From CBFHND01 sp965657085 (GTDB lineage Bacteria; Pseudomonadota; Alphaproteobacteria; Rhodobacterales; Rhodobacteraceae): a stretch of 23,681 bases of DNA. A program made the translations under genes and the position numbers. The DNA lies in NCBI GenBank assembly GCA_965657085.1, contig CBFHND010000037.1:1-23681 (forward strand). Reading direction: 5' to 3'. Under the pieces are notes generated by a model that worked only from the letters and a program-made list of their open reading frames with translations, was not told the origin of the DNA and ran no database searches. Shown here in pieces: positions 1-8,288 of the stretch (positions are counted from its first letter, which is position 1; every line of letters begins with the position of its first letter).

Positions 1-307
1 CCGCGGTCTGGCGATTTGGGAGTGGCGTGCTGCCCGCTTGGATGTTGGGATGTGCTTGTCGACCATAAAGCGCGCCGTTCCAAGGTCGCGTCGCCAGCCC
101 CCGGTCAGGGTTCGCCCTGCGTCAGGCTTTGTATTGAAGTCCACTGTGAGCCCAAAGTGACCGATGCCGCGCGGCGCGCGAAAGTCGGCTTTGAAGAGGC
201 GTTTCGTTTATCGGGACGTCAAACTTCTTCAAGCATTCGGAACGGCCTTGCTCAGAACACGAAAGCAGATAACGTGAGCATCAATTTTTCCGATCATCGG
301 GTCAAAA
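1..307. other. Upstream region without a convincing gene
   Basis: This stretch precedes the LysR gene. One plus-strand frame stays open from the window edge to about 315, but its translation is Cys/Arg-rich, resembles no family I know and overlaps the LysR start. On the minus strand an ATG at 66 opens a frame that runs off the left edge after 22 codons. It could be the start of a divergent gene but has no clear ribosome binding site. The remainder is taken as promoter or leader DNA for the regulator. Confidence 0.5.
290..300. promoter_or_regulatory. Small palindrome just upstream of the LysR start codon
   Basis: CCGAT-C-ATCGG is a perfect 5+1+5 inverted repeat ending 7 bases before the ATG at 308. 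It occupies the place where a ribosome binding site would be expected, and no good Shine-Dalgarno is visible there. It could be an autoregulatory operator, a short hairpin limiting translation, or chance. The role is inference. Confidence 0.2.
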
Positions 308-1207
308 ATGATTAAAAGCCAGATCACACTCAAACAGCTAGAGGCGTTTGCTTTCGTCGTCGATACTGGCACGTTTCGGGCCGCCGCCTTTGCACTTGGG
401 ACGACCCAACCAAATATATCTGCGCGCATCACCGCGCTTGAAACTGCGCTCAATGTCACCTTGCTCATCCGCGATGCCGGTTCTGTGCGATTGACTGCAG
501 ATGGTGAAAAGTTACTGGTGAAAACACGTGAAGTCTTGTGGGCCGGAGAGGCTCTTATTGAAGAAGCCGACCGTCAGGAGTTGATCGAGGAAACCTTGCG
601 GCTGGGCGTGACAGAGCTTGTCGCCTGCACGTGGTTGCAGGGCTTCCTGCGATTGATGAGGGAGGCCTACCCCAGTCTACGCATCCAGCTGGAAGTGAAT
701 CTATCAACGGCGATTGACGCAAGATTGATGGAAGGGCAGCTTGATCTGGCGCTTCAAACCGGGCCGTTCAAATCAAAGACCTTCGCGAGCGATGCGTTGG
801 GTCAAGAAAACTATTGTTGGGTTGTAAATTCGGACCTGATCAATCGGGTCAGCGTAACGCCATCCTTAGCCGAGCTGTTTGATTTAACGATTTTGACCCA
901 CGCAAAACACACACAGGCCTGCGCCGCTCTGCACAGGCTTGCAACTGAGCATGGGTTGCGAGGCGAAAGGATTGTCCATTCCAGTGCTTTGTCTGCCTGT
1001 GTTCCAATGGCCCTTGAAGGGTTGGGAGTTGCGTTGTTGCCCGAACGGCTGGTGACGGCCGAGATTGCATCGGGTGAGCTACACCGCGTGGACCCTGATT
1101 GGGTGCCCGAACCATTGTCTTTCTATGCACGCTTCTCCCCCGCCCGTGCCGCCCTTTATGTCGAAAAAGCCGCGCAGATCGCAAAGGCTGCAATGCAATG
1201 CCCATAG
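308..1207 (+). CDS. LysR-type transcriptional regulator
   Basis: This 299-residue protein has the usual LysR length and layout. Residues about 7-65 form the N-terminal winged helix-turn-helix (TLKQLEAFAFVVDTGTFRAA, then TTQPNISARITALE as the recognition helix). Residues about 90-290 form the periplasmic-binding-like effector domain. LysR regulators bind DNA as tetramers and usually need a small-molecule co-inducer. The gene lies directly upstream of, and in the same direction as, an eight-gene catabolic operon. Two perfect LysR-box-like inverted repeats begin one base after its stop codon, so it is the probable activator of that operon. Co-directional placement is less common than the divergent arrangement typical of the family. 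The ATG at 308 lacks a strong ribosome binding site but is the only start that keeps the complete helix-turn-helix. The effector is unknown. Confidence 0.93.
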   Translation: MIKSQITLKQLEAFAFVVDTGTFRAAAFALGTTQPNISARITALETALNVTLLIRDAGSVRLTADGEKLLVKTREVLWAGEALIEEADRQELIEETLRLGVTELVACTWLQGFLRLMREAYPSLRIQLEVNLSTAIDARLMEGQLDLALQTGPFKSKTFASDALGQENYCWVVNSDLINRVSVTPSLAELFDLTILTHAKHTQACAALHRLATEHGLRGERIVHSSALSACVPMALEGLGVALLPERLVTAEIASGELHRVDPDWVPEPLSFYARFSPARAALYVEKAAQIAKAAMQCP

Positions 1208-1222
1208 ATCAATAAAATTGAT
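1208..1222. promoter_or_regulatory. LysR-box-like inverted repeat 1
   Basis: ATCAAT-AAA-ATTGAT is a perfect 6+3+6 inverted repeat containing the T-N11-A core of LysR-type operators. It starts right after the LysR stop codon and sits upstream of the HyuA gene. Its centre is 29 bp from that of a second repeat, which suits a recognition-site/activation-site pair. Assignment to the adjacent regulator is inference. Confidence 0.5.
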
Positions 1223-1236
1223 TGGGGTAAGAAATT

Positions 1237-1251
1237 TAATCGATTTGATTA
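1237..1251. promoter_or_regulatory. LysR-box-like inverted repeat 2
   Basis: TAATC-GATTT-GATTA is a perfect 5+5+5 inverted repeat with T-N11-A geometry, 52 bases upstream of the HyuA start. It is the probable promoter-proximal (activation) half of the pair. The intergenic DNA here is much more A+T-rich than the flanking genes. No convincing -35/-10 pair was identified. Confidence 0.5.
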
Positions 1252-1302
1252 TTGGCGGTATTTTGGGCCACCTGAGTTTGCAACCTACAGCAGGAGCCCA
1301 AA

Positions 1303-3390
1303 ATGGCAGCACCCTCCGTTCGCCTTGGCGTCGATATCGGCGGCACATTTACCGACGTTGTGTTGGAAAAAGATGGCGTGCCGTTTTCGACAAAGGTTCT
1401 CACCACCTATACCGCGCCTGAAAATGCGATCATTGACGGGATGCATCAGGTTTGCGCCAAGGCGGTTGTTACACCTGCGCAGATTGATCAGATCATTCAC
1501 GGCACCACCTTGGCCACGAATGCCTTGATCGAACGGCGGGGCGCTAAAACAGCGTTGATTACGACGGAAGGGTTCCGTGACGTGATCGAAATGCGCACGG
1601 AGTCACGGTTTGAACAGTACGATCTCAACCTGAACCTTCCAGAGCCACTGTTGCCCCGCCAAATGCGTTTCACCGTCGGGGGCCGCGTTGATGCGAATGG
1701 CCAAGTGCTGATCGATATCGACCGTGCCGAGGTTGAGGCTGTCGTCGACAAGATTGCCGAAGCCGGGTTTGAAAGTGTCGCTGTTGGATTGATCCATTCC
1801 TATCTCAACCCTGCGCACGAAGAATTGGTGCGCGATGTGCTGGCCGAAAAACTGCCCCGTGTCGCGGTGTCCATCTCGTCCGAGGTTTCGCCGCAGATGC
1901 GCGAGTACGAACGGTTCAATACTGTTGTTGCCAACGCCTACATCAAGCCGTTGATGGCCTCCTACCTGGGGCGCCTAGAGGACCGTTTGAAAGGCGAAGG
2001 CGTGTCTTGTCGTATTTTTCTGATGCACTCTGGTGGTGGCATCATCTCGATCCAGAATGCGGCGGACTTTCCTGTGCGCCTGGTTGAATCCGGTCCCGCA
2101 GGCGGTGCGGTTTTTGCGGCCCACATCGCGGCGCGCTATGGATTGGACAAAGTTCTGTCTTTCGACATGGGCGGCACAACAGCCAAGATTTGCCTGATCA
2201 AGAACCAAACCCCGAAGACCTCGCGCGTGTTTGAAGTCGCGCGCACGTATCGGTTCAAGAAAGGCTCTGGGATGCCTATCTCTATTCCCGTGATCGACAT
2301 GGTTGAGATTGGTGCTGGCGGTGGGTCACTCGCCCATGTGGATGCCCTGCGTCAAATTCGCGTGGGCCCAGAAAGTGCCGGGTCCGAGCCCGGACCCGCC
2401 TGCTATGGCCGCGGTGGCGCGCGTCCGGCCGTGACGGATGCGGATCTTGTTCTCGGCAAACTTGATCCGGATAACTTTGCGGGTGGCTCCATCCAACTTC
2501 ATTCCGAAGACTCCAAATCAGCGCTGTCAGACCACGTGGGCGGCACACTCGAAATGGACGCCGTTGAAGCCGCATTTGGCGTCGCAGAGGTCGTCGACGA
2601 AAACATGGCCAATGCGGCACGGGTCCATGCGGTCGAAAACGGCGAAGACCTATCGGAATATACTATGATTGCATTTGGTGGCGCCGCTCCGCTGCATGCA
2701 GGGCGTTTGGCTGAAAAGCTTGGGGTCGACAGATTGCTCGTGCCACCCGGGGCGGGCGTTGGGTCTGCTATCGGCTTCCTTCGCGCGCCCTTCAGCTTTG
2801 AAGCAAACCGGTCCGTCTACATGAAGCTCAGTGACTTTGAACCTACGCGGATCAAAAGCCTGCTAACCGATCTCAAAGCCGAGGCCACGGGTTTCGTGCG
2901 CACCTGCGACGAAGTCAGCCCGATCCTGTCAGAATTCAAAGTTTACATGCGCTACACGGGGCAAGGCTGGGAAATCCCGATTGAGTTGACCGAAGATCAA
3001 GCCATGAACCCCGTTGTCGATACATTCGAGGCGCGATTTATCGAGGACTATACCAAGCTTTTCGGCCGCCCTGTTGCGGGAATGGATATCGAGATCACGG
3101 TTTGGTCCGTGAACGCGACGACCCCGCCGGAGAAAGTGGCACGCATGGATGAAACAAGCGGCACAGCAATGGCAACATCTGTGGGCGAGCGTCAATTGTT
3201 TGACGCAGGCGCGGGCAAGTTTCTGAATGCGGACGTGGTGAACCGCTTTGACATGTCTTCGGGCGAAAAGGCGGTTGGTCCGGTCGCTGTGGTTGAGGAT
3301 GAAACCACCATCATCGTTCCCGCCAGCCGGGACGCAATCCGCCAACCAGACGGCTGCATCGACGTTATCACGAAGGAGGCCACCCAATGA
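1303..3390 (+). CDS. hyuA: Hydantoinase/oxoprolinase family protein, A subunit
   Basis: This 695-residue protein belongs to the HyuA/5-oxoprolinase N-half family, whose members use ATP to activate cyclic amides such as N-methylhydantoins or 5-oxoproline for hydrolysis. Visible marks are the ASKHA phosphate loop DIGGTFTD (residues 11-18), HGTTLATNALIER (66-78), the second nucleotide-binding motif FDMGGTTAK (287-295), and the late FGGAAPLHA and PPGAGVGSAIGF motifs. Order is Hydant_A_N, hydantoinase A core, then a C-terminal beta-rich domain. Length is normal for a stand-alone A subunit. The ATG at 1303 follows AGGAG at 1292-1296. The gene overlaps hyuB by ATGA, so the subunits are probably made together and act as a cytoplasmic complex. 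The substrate cannot be read from sequence: hydantoin, a lactam or another cyclic imide are all possible, and acetone-carboxylase-like chemistry is a remoter alternative. Confidence 0.93.
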   Translation: MAAPSVRLGVDIGGTFTDVVLEKDGVPFSTKVLTTYTAPENAIIDGMHQVCAKAVVTPAQIDQIIHGTTLATNALIERRGAKTALITTEGFRDVIEMRTESRFEQYDLNLNLPEPLLPRQMRFTVGGRVDANGQVLIDIDRAEVEAVVDKIAEAGFESVAVGLIHSYLNPAHEELVRDVLAEKLPRVAVSISSEVSPQMREYERFNTVVANAYIKPLMASYLGRLEDRLKGEGVSCRIFLMHSGGGIISIQNAADFPVRLVESGPAGGAVFAAHIAARYGLDKVLSFDMGGTTAKICLIKNQTPKTSRVFEVARTYRFKKGSGMPISIPVIDMVEIGAGGGSLAHVDALRQIRVGPESAGSEPGPACYGRGGARPAVTDADLVLGKLDPDNFAGGSIQLHSEDSKSALSDHVGGTLEMDAVEAAFGVAEVVDENMANAARVHAVENGEDLSEYTMIAFGGAAPLHAGRLAEKLGVDRLLVPPGAGVGSAIGFLRAPFSFEANRSVYMKLSDFEPTRIKSLLTDLKAEATGFVRTCDEVSPILSEFKVYMRYTGQGWEIPIELTEDQAMNPVVDTFEARFIEDYTKLFGRPVAGMDIEITVWSVNATTPPEKVARMDETSGTAMATSVGERQLFDAGAGKFLNADVVNRFDMSSGEKAVGPVAVVEDETTIIVPASRDAIRQPDGCIDVITKEATQ

Positions 3391-5096
3391 CCCAAGAGCA
3401 TTCAAAAGTCGCCTATCAGGTAATGTGGAACCGTCTGATTTCGGTCGTGGAGGAGCAAGCACAGGCCCTTGTGCGCACGGCGTTTTCGACTTCGGTGCGC
3501 GAGGCGGGCGATTTGTCAGCGGGCGTTTATGACGTGGCTGGCAATATGCTGGCCCAAGCCGTCACCGGAACGCCGGGCCACGTCAACGCGATGGCCGATG
3601 CCGTCGCGCATTTCATCCGCCGGATCGGGCGCGACAATATCCATGCGGGTGATGTCTATATCACCAACGATCCATGGGAAGGCACGGGCCACTTGCACGA
3701 CATCACCATGGTCACGCCCTCGTTTCACAACGGCGCGTTGGTCGGCTTTTTTGCCTGTACCGCGCACATCGTGGACATTGGCGGGCGCGGGTTCGGGGCC
3801 GATGCGCACAGCGTCTACGAAGAAGGCCTCTATATTCCGATCATGAAATTTGCGGACAAAGGCGCGGTAGATGAAACACTGACCCGCATCATCCGTGGCA
3901 ACGTCCGCGAGCCGGACCAGTTGATTGGCGATATCTACGCTCTGGCCACCTGTAACGAGATCGGCCATCGCCGCCTTGTAGATATGATGGAGGAGTTTGC
4001 ACTTGATGATCTGAACGGCATCGCGACCTTCATCCTGGACAATTCCCGCCGCGCAACCATTGAACGCATTGCAGCATTGCCGCAGCAGTCAGCGACAGGT
4101 GAAATAACGATGGACGGCTTTGACCGTCCGATCACGCTAAAGGTTAAGGTGAGCGTTGAGGGCAACCGCATCGTGTCGGATTTCACCGGTTCTTCCGGCC
4201 TCGACAAGAAAGGCATCAATTGCCCGCTGGTCTATGCAAAGGCCTATGCCTGTTATGCTTTGAAGGTCGCCATCGCGCCCGAAATTCCGAACAATGCTGC
4301 GTCTCTTGCGCCGTTCGAGATTGAAGCCCCCGAAAATTCAATCGTGAATGCGCTGCATCCTGCTCCAGTCGCGTTGCGCCATATCGTCGGGCATTTTGTA
4401 CCGGATGCAGTCTTCAACGCGTTCGATAAGATCGTTCCGGGGCTGGTCCCTGCCGAAGGCGCCGGCTGCCTCTGCAATTTCCAGGTCTCATTGCGCCCTC
4501 GCACGGACGCGCCGGCCCCGGCAAATGCACGTCGCTCGGAAGTTCTAACATTTAACTCCGGCGGATCAGGTGCGCGGCCAGAGCATGACGGGCTGAACGC
4601 CACCGCCTTCCCGTCCGGTGTGATGACGATGCCGATCGAGGCGACGGAACACGCTGGCCCAGTCATCATCTGGCGCAAAGAGCTTCGACCGGATTCAGGT
4701 GGTGCTGGCAAGACCCGTGGGGGCCTTGGGCAATACATGGAAGTCGGCGCGCAAGAGGGGCACGAGTTTGATATCCAAGCCATGTTTGACCGCGTGGATC
4801 ACCCGGCGCGTGGTCGTCGCGGTGGCGGGGCCGGTGCGGCCACAACTATCGTCCAGGACGATGGCACCGCGATGAACGGCAAAGGCAAACAGTTCGTAGC
4901 CCATGGTCGTCGCGTCGTCATGGCCTTCCCCGGCGGTGCTGGTTACGGCGACTCGTCCGAGCGGTCTGTCGATCTCGTCAAACGTGATCTGGCACGCGGC
5001 TACATCTCGGCCGAGACGGCCGCGCGCGACTACAACCTATCCGCAGCTGACATCGCAGATGTCCAAGCCGCCGTCGCAAGAGGAGACAGCATATGA
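3387..5096 (+). CDS. hyuB: Hydantoinase/oxoprolinase family protein, B subunit
   Basis: This 569-residue protein is of the hydantoinase B/oxoprolinase C-half family, the partner of HyuA in ATP-dependent opening of cyclic amides. Family signatures include TNDPWEGTGHLHDITMV (residues about 92-108), HIVDIGGRGFG, a glycine-rich segment near TFNSGGSGARPEHDG, and the late GGAGKTRGGLGQ and AFPGGAGYGD segments. The start codon overlaps the hyuA stop (ATGA) and is preceded by a strong AAGGAGG at 3373-3379. Length is typical. The next gene overlaps by four bases. An acetophenone/acetone carboxylase-type function is possible for distant relatives, but the A/B pairing and lengths fit the hydantoinase group better. 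Substrate unknown. Confidence 0.92.
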   Translation: MTQEHSKVAYQVMWNRLISVVEEQAQALVRTAFSTSVREAGDLSAGVYDVAGNMLAQAVTGTPGHVNAMADAVAHFIRRIGRDNIHAGDVYITNDPWEGTGHLHDITMVTPSFHNGALVGFFACTAHIVDIGGRGFGADAHSVYEEGLYIPIMKFADKGAVDETLTRIIRGNVREPDQLIGDIYALATCNEIGHRRLVDMMEEFALDDLNGIATFILDNSRRATIERIAALPQQSATGEITMDGFDRPITLKVKVSVEGNRIVSDFTGSSGLDKKGINCPLVYAKAYACYALKVAIAPEIPNNAASLAPFEIEAPENSIVNALHPAPVALRHIVGHFVPDAVFNAFDKIVPGLVPAEGAGCLCNFQVSLRPRTDAPAPANARRSEVLTFNSGGSGARPEHDGLNATAFPSGVMTMPIEATEHAGPVIIWRKELRPDSGGAGKTRGGLGQYMEVGAQEGHEFDIQAMFDRVDHPARGRRGGGAGAATTIVQDDGTAMNGKGKQFVAHGRRVVMAFPGGAGYGDSSERSVDLVKRDLARGYISAETAARDYNLSAADIADVQAAVARGDSI

Positions 5097-6304
5097 AAAC
5101 CCAGACACCCGGACGTACATCTTATGACGTGGTCATTATCGGCGGCGCAATGATGGGCGCATCCGCCGCGTGGTTCTTGTCCGATGACAAGGATTTTGAC
5201 GGGCGCGTTTTGGTCGTGGATCGCGACCTCACGTATGAAAACACATCGACGATGCACACCAATTCGTGCATGCGACAGCAGTTTTCAGGCGAATTGAACG
5301 TGCGGATCAGCCAGTTCGCCGCTGACTTCGTCAAAAACCTGCCGCGCTACATGGGCGATGACGACCGGGTGCCTGATCTGTCGATCCGGTCATTCGGGTA
5401 TATGTATCTGGCCGACAACGACGGCTTTGCCGATGTACTGCGTGAAAGCCAGAAAGTGCAGATTGCGGCGGGTGCTGCGACCCAACTGATGACCCCCGAC
5501 CAGATCAAAGCGGCCTATCCGTTCTACAACGTCGACGACATCGTCCTAGGCTCCATCAATCTGGTGGATGAAGGGTTCTGGGACGCGACAGCTGTCTTTG
5601 ACTGGTGGCGCAAATCAGCCCGTGAACGCGGTGTCGAATATGTCGAAAACGAAGTCGTCGCGGTGAACAAAAACGCCACCGGCACCCGCGTCGAAAGCGT
5701 AACCTTGAAATCGGGCGAGGTGATCGCCTGCGGTCAAGTACTTAACGCATCAGGCCCGCGCGCAGCCGCAACTGCACAAATGGCAGGCATCCAGGTTCCA
5801 GTAGAACCGCGCAAACGCTTCTCGTGGATTTTTTCCGCCGAGCAGCCGCTTGACCGCGATCTGCCGCTCACCATTGATCCCTCTGGCGTTCACGTGCGTG
5901 AAAACGGCGGGGGTACCTATCAGTGCGGCGGCCATTCTGACATCGATCCTGCCGTCGATCCGGATGATTTCATAATGGATCACAGTATCTGGGAAAACCA
6001 CGTCTGGCCGATCCTTGCGACGCGCATCCCCCAGTTTGAGGCGATCAAGGTCCAATCCGAATGGGCGGGGCACTATGCCTATAACACCTTCGACCATAAC
6101 GCGATTTTGGGCCCCCATATGGAGGTCGAGAACTTCTTCTTTCTCAACGGATTTTCAGGCCATGGCTTGCAGCAATCGCCTGCAATGGGGCGCGGCACCG
6201 CCGAGATCATGGTGCACGGCAAATACCAAACCCTCGACATGACGCAGTTCCATTTTGATCGCATCCCTGCAGGTCGCAAGATCATTGAAAAGGCGATCAT
6301 CTGA
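5093..6304 (+). CDS. FAD-dependent amine/amino-acid oxidoreductase (DAO family)
   Basis: This 403-residue flavoprotein has the DAO fold shared by sarcosine oxidase, glycine oxidase and D-amino-acid dehydrogenases. The N-terminal dinucleotide motif is VVIIGGAMMGASAA (GGAMMG, residues 17-22), with an acidic strand end at VVDRD. Near the C terminus come SEWAGHYAYNTFDHNAILGP and NGFSGHGLQQSPAMGRG, typical FAD-contacting segments of this family. No signal peptide or membrane segment is visible, so it is probably cytoplasmic. The ATG at 5093 overlaps the hyuB stop and follows AGGAG at 5081-5085. In this operon it could oxidise an N-alkyl or amino group released after ring opening, giving an oxo compound. 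Exact substrate is unknown; similarity is to the FOXRED1/dimethylglycine-dehydrogenase-like side of the family. Confidence 0.88.
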   Translation: MKTQTPGRTSYDVVIIGGAMMGASAAWFLSDDKDFDGRVLVVDRDLTYENTSTMHTNSCMRQQFSGELNVRISQFAADFVKNLPRYMGDDDRVPDLSIRSFGYMYLADNDGFADVLRESQKVQIAAGAATQLMTPDQIKAAYPFYNVDDIVLGSINLVDEGFWDATAVFDWWRKSARERGVEYVENEVVAVNKNATGTRVESVTLKSGEVIACGQVLNASGPRAAATAQMAGIQVPVEPRKRFSWIFSAEQPLDRDLPLTIDPSGVHVRENGGGTYQCGGHSDIDPAVDPDDFIMDHSIWENHVWPILATRIPQFEAIKVQSEWAGHYAYNTFDHNAILGPHMEVENFFFLNGFSGHGLQQSPAMGRGTAEIMVHGKYQTLDMTQFHFDRIPAGRKIIEKAII

Positions 6305-7077
6305 TGAAGCTCGCAACGAATGGCTTTACCCAAGCGCTTGCCGCTGGGGACAAACAGATCGGCCTCTGGATCAGCCTGTGCAGCAACTTTGTCGCAGAGG
6401 TGACGGCACCCGCGGGTTACGATTGGGCGCTGATCGACATGGAGCACAGCCCCAACGACTATTTCAGCGTCTTGGGCCAATTGCAGGCCTTTGCTGCCAG
6501 CGACACCACAGCCGTTGTACGGGTCGAATGGAACGATACGGTTGCGGTAAAACGTCTGCTTGATCTCGGCGCGCCCGGCATCTTGTTTCCGATGATACAA
6601 GCGGTTGAAGAGGCGAAGCAAGCCGTCGCGGCGACGCGCTATCCGCCCCACGGTCTTCGCGGTGTATCAGGGGCAACGCGTGCCACAAAATTCGGACGCG
6701 TCACGGATTATACTGCACGCATCGAGGATGAAACGACGGTTTTGTTGCAGTTGGAGACCCGCGCAGCCGTCGAACAGGCGGAGGCGATCAGCGACGTTGA
6801 CGGTGTAAGCGGGATTTTCTTCGGACCTGCGGATATTGCGGCGGACATCGGTAAGCTGGGCAAACCGATGGACCCAGAGGTTTGGCACCTAATCAGGCCT
6901 GCCGCGCAAAAGCTGATCGCTAAAGGTGTGCCAGTTGGCACCCTCGTGCTTGACCCTGCCTTTGCGACGGAATTGCTGAACGAAGGGTTCACCTTTGTGG
7001 CCTGCGGAACGGACGCAAGCCTGTTGGCCAAAGCGTCAGATCATTTACTTGCGACGGTAAAGGGCGGATTGGCATGA
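6304..7077 (+). CDS. HpcH/HpaI-type 2-oxo-acid aldolase
   Basis: This 257-residue class II aldolase matches HpaI (4-hydroxy-2-oxoheptanedioate aldolase) in length and active site. Residues equivalent to E. coli HpaI His45, Arg70, Gln147, Glu149 and Asp175 appear as His48 (DMEHSP), Arg73 (VVRVEW), Gln149 and Glu151 (LLQLET), and Asp177 (FGPADIA). Glu151 and Asp177 would bind the divalent metal. Such enzymes cleave 4-hydroxy-2-oxo acids to pyruvate plus an aldehyde, with loose specificity. The ATG shares a base with the preceding stop (TGATG), so translation is coupled. In the operon it probably performs the final carbon-carbon cleavage. The acceptor aldehyde cannot be predicted. Confidence 0.9.
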   Translation: MKLATNGFTQALAAGDKQIGLWISLCSNFVAEVTAPAGYDWALIDMEHSPNDYFSVLGQLQAFAASDTTAVVRVEWNDTVAVKRLLDLGAPGILFPMIQAVEEAKQAVAATRYPPHGLRGVSGATRATKFGRVTDYTARIEDETTVLLQLETRAAVEQAEAISDVDGVSGIFFGPADIAADIGKLGKPMDPEVWHLIRPAAQKLIAKGVPVGTLVLDPAFATELLNEGFTFVACGTDASLLAKASDHLLATVKGGLA

Positions 7078-8285
7078 AGTTTGCGGCCTCCCGCCTCGAT
7101 CCTGTCAAACCTTCGGCGTCTGCTTGGGTGAGCCAAGCGGCGAAAGACGCCAAGGCGCGCGGCGAAGACGTCATTGATCTGGGCTTGGGAGAGCCTGATT
7201 TCGACACACCCGCCCATATCGTTGAGGCCGCGCACCAAGCGGCTTTGCGTGGTGAAACACGTTACCCGCCGACCAATGGCACGCTTGAGATGCGACAGGC
7301 CGTTGTTGACAAATTGCTGCGCGAAAACGCCCTGAGCTATGCGGTGGACGAGGTGATTGTCTCCAACGGGGCCAAACAGGTGCTGTTCAATGCAATGATG
7401 GCCACGCTTGAGCCAGACGACGAGGTGCTGATGTGTGCCCCGTACTTTGGCCAATACAAAGACATTGTTCTTATTCTTGGCGGACAAGCGGTCGCGCTGA
7501 AATGCCCCGCTGAAAACGGGTTTCGTTTGACGCCGGATCAGCTTGAGGCGGCGATCACGCCCAAGACACGTTGGATCATGCTGAATTTGCCGTCGAACCC
7601 TGCCGGTGCCGTCTATTCTGGCGATGATCTACGCGCGTTGGGTGCGGTTTTGGAAAAACACCCGCATGTGCTGATCCTGTCGGATGAAATCTATGAGCAC
7701 ATCCTGTTTGATGGCCGGAAATTCCTGTCCTTTGCTGCGGCCAACCCGTCGCTGAAGGATCGCACGCTGACCGTGAACGGCGTCTCCAAGGCCTATGCCA
7801 TGACCGGTTGGCGCATTGGGTATGGTGCCGGTCCAAAGCCGCTGATTGCGGCGATGACGAAGGTGCAAAGCCAGATTTGTTCAGGTGCTTGCGCGATTGC
7901 CCAAGCCGCCGCTGCCGCCGCTCTGAACGGTCCCCAGGACGATGTGCGTGCGTTTTGTCAGGCCTTTGAGGACCGCCGTGATCTCGTGGTGGAACGCGTG
8001 GCCCGGATTGATGGGCTTACCCTCGACCCGCCCGGAGGGGCGTTTTACGGCCTGATCGGATGCGCGGATCTGATCGGCGCGCAGACCCAGACAGGCGAAA
8101 CGCTGTCCGATGATGCCGAGGTCACGGCTTACATCCTGAAAGACGCAGGCATCGCCGCCGTGCCGGGCAGCGCCTATGAGCTGTCGCCCTTTTTCCGTAT
8201 CTCAACTGCGGCCTCTGTTGAGGTTTTAGGCGAAGCGATGGACCGCATCGCCGCCTCCGTTGCCAAACTCAAAAGAAAGACCTGA
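7074..8285 (+). CDS. Class I/II PLP-dependent aminotransferase (AspC-like)
   Basis: This 403-residue fold-type I aminotransferase of the aspartate aminotransferase I-gamma kind has all expected active-site residues: Asn175 (LPSNPAGA), Asp204 and Tyr207 (SDEIYEH), the PLP Schiff-base lysine Lys239 (NGVSKAYAMTGWRIGY), and Arg375 (FFRIS) for the substrate carboxylate. The ATG overlaps the aldolase stop (ATGA) and the next gene starts three bases after its stop, so it is firmly inside the operon. It would move an amino group between a pathway intermediate and a common oxo-acid such as 2-oxoglutarate or pyruvate. Which intermediate is unknown. Confidence 0.92.
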   Translation: MKFAASRLDPVKPSASAWVSQAAKDAKARGEDVIDLGLGEPDFDTPAHIVEAAHQAALRGETRYPPTNGTLEMRQAVVDKLLRENALSYAVDEVIVSNGAKQVLFNAMMATLEPDDEVLMCAPYFGQYKDIVLILGGQAVALKCPAENGFRLTPDQLEAAITPKTRWIMLNLPSNPAGAVYSGDDLRALGAVLEKHPHVLILSDEIYEHILFDGRKFLSFAAANPSLKDRTLTVNGVSKAYAMTGWRIGYGAGPKPLIAAMTKVQSQICSGACAIAQAAAAAALNGPQDDVRAFCQAFEDRRDLVVERVARIDGLTLDPPGGAFYGLIGCADLIGAQTQTGETLSDDAEVTAYILKDAGIAAVPGSAYELSPFFRISTAASVEVLGEAMDRIAASVAKLKRKT

Positions 8286-8288
8286 CAC

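Noticed and set aside
1..66. Possible 5' end of a divergent minus-strand gene
   Set aside because: Only 22 codons are visible, no clear Shine-Dalgarno precedes the ATG, and the residues match no family I recognise.
16..315. 99-codon plus-strand open frame before the LysR gene
   Set aside because: Composition is unlike a real protein, there is no recognisable family or ribosome binding site, and it overlaps the LysR start in another frame.
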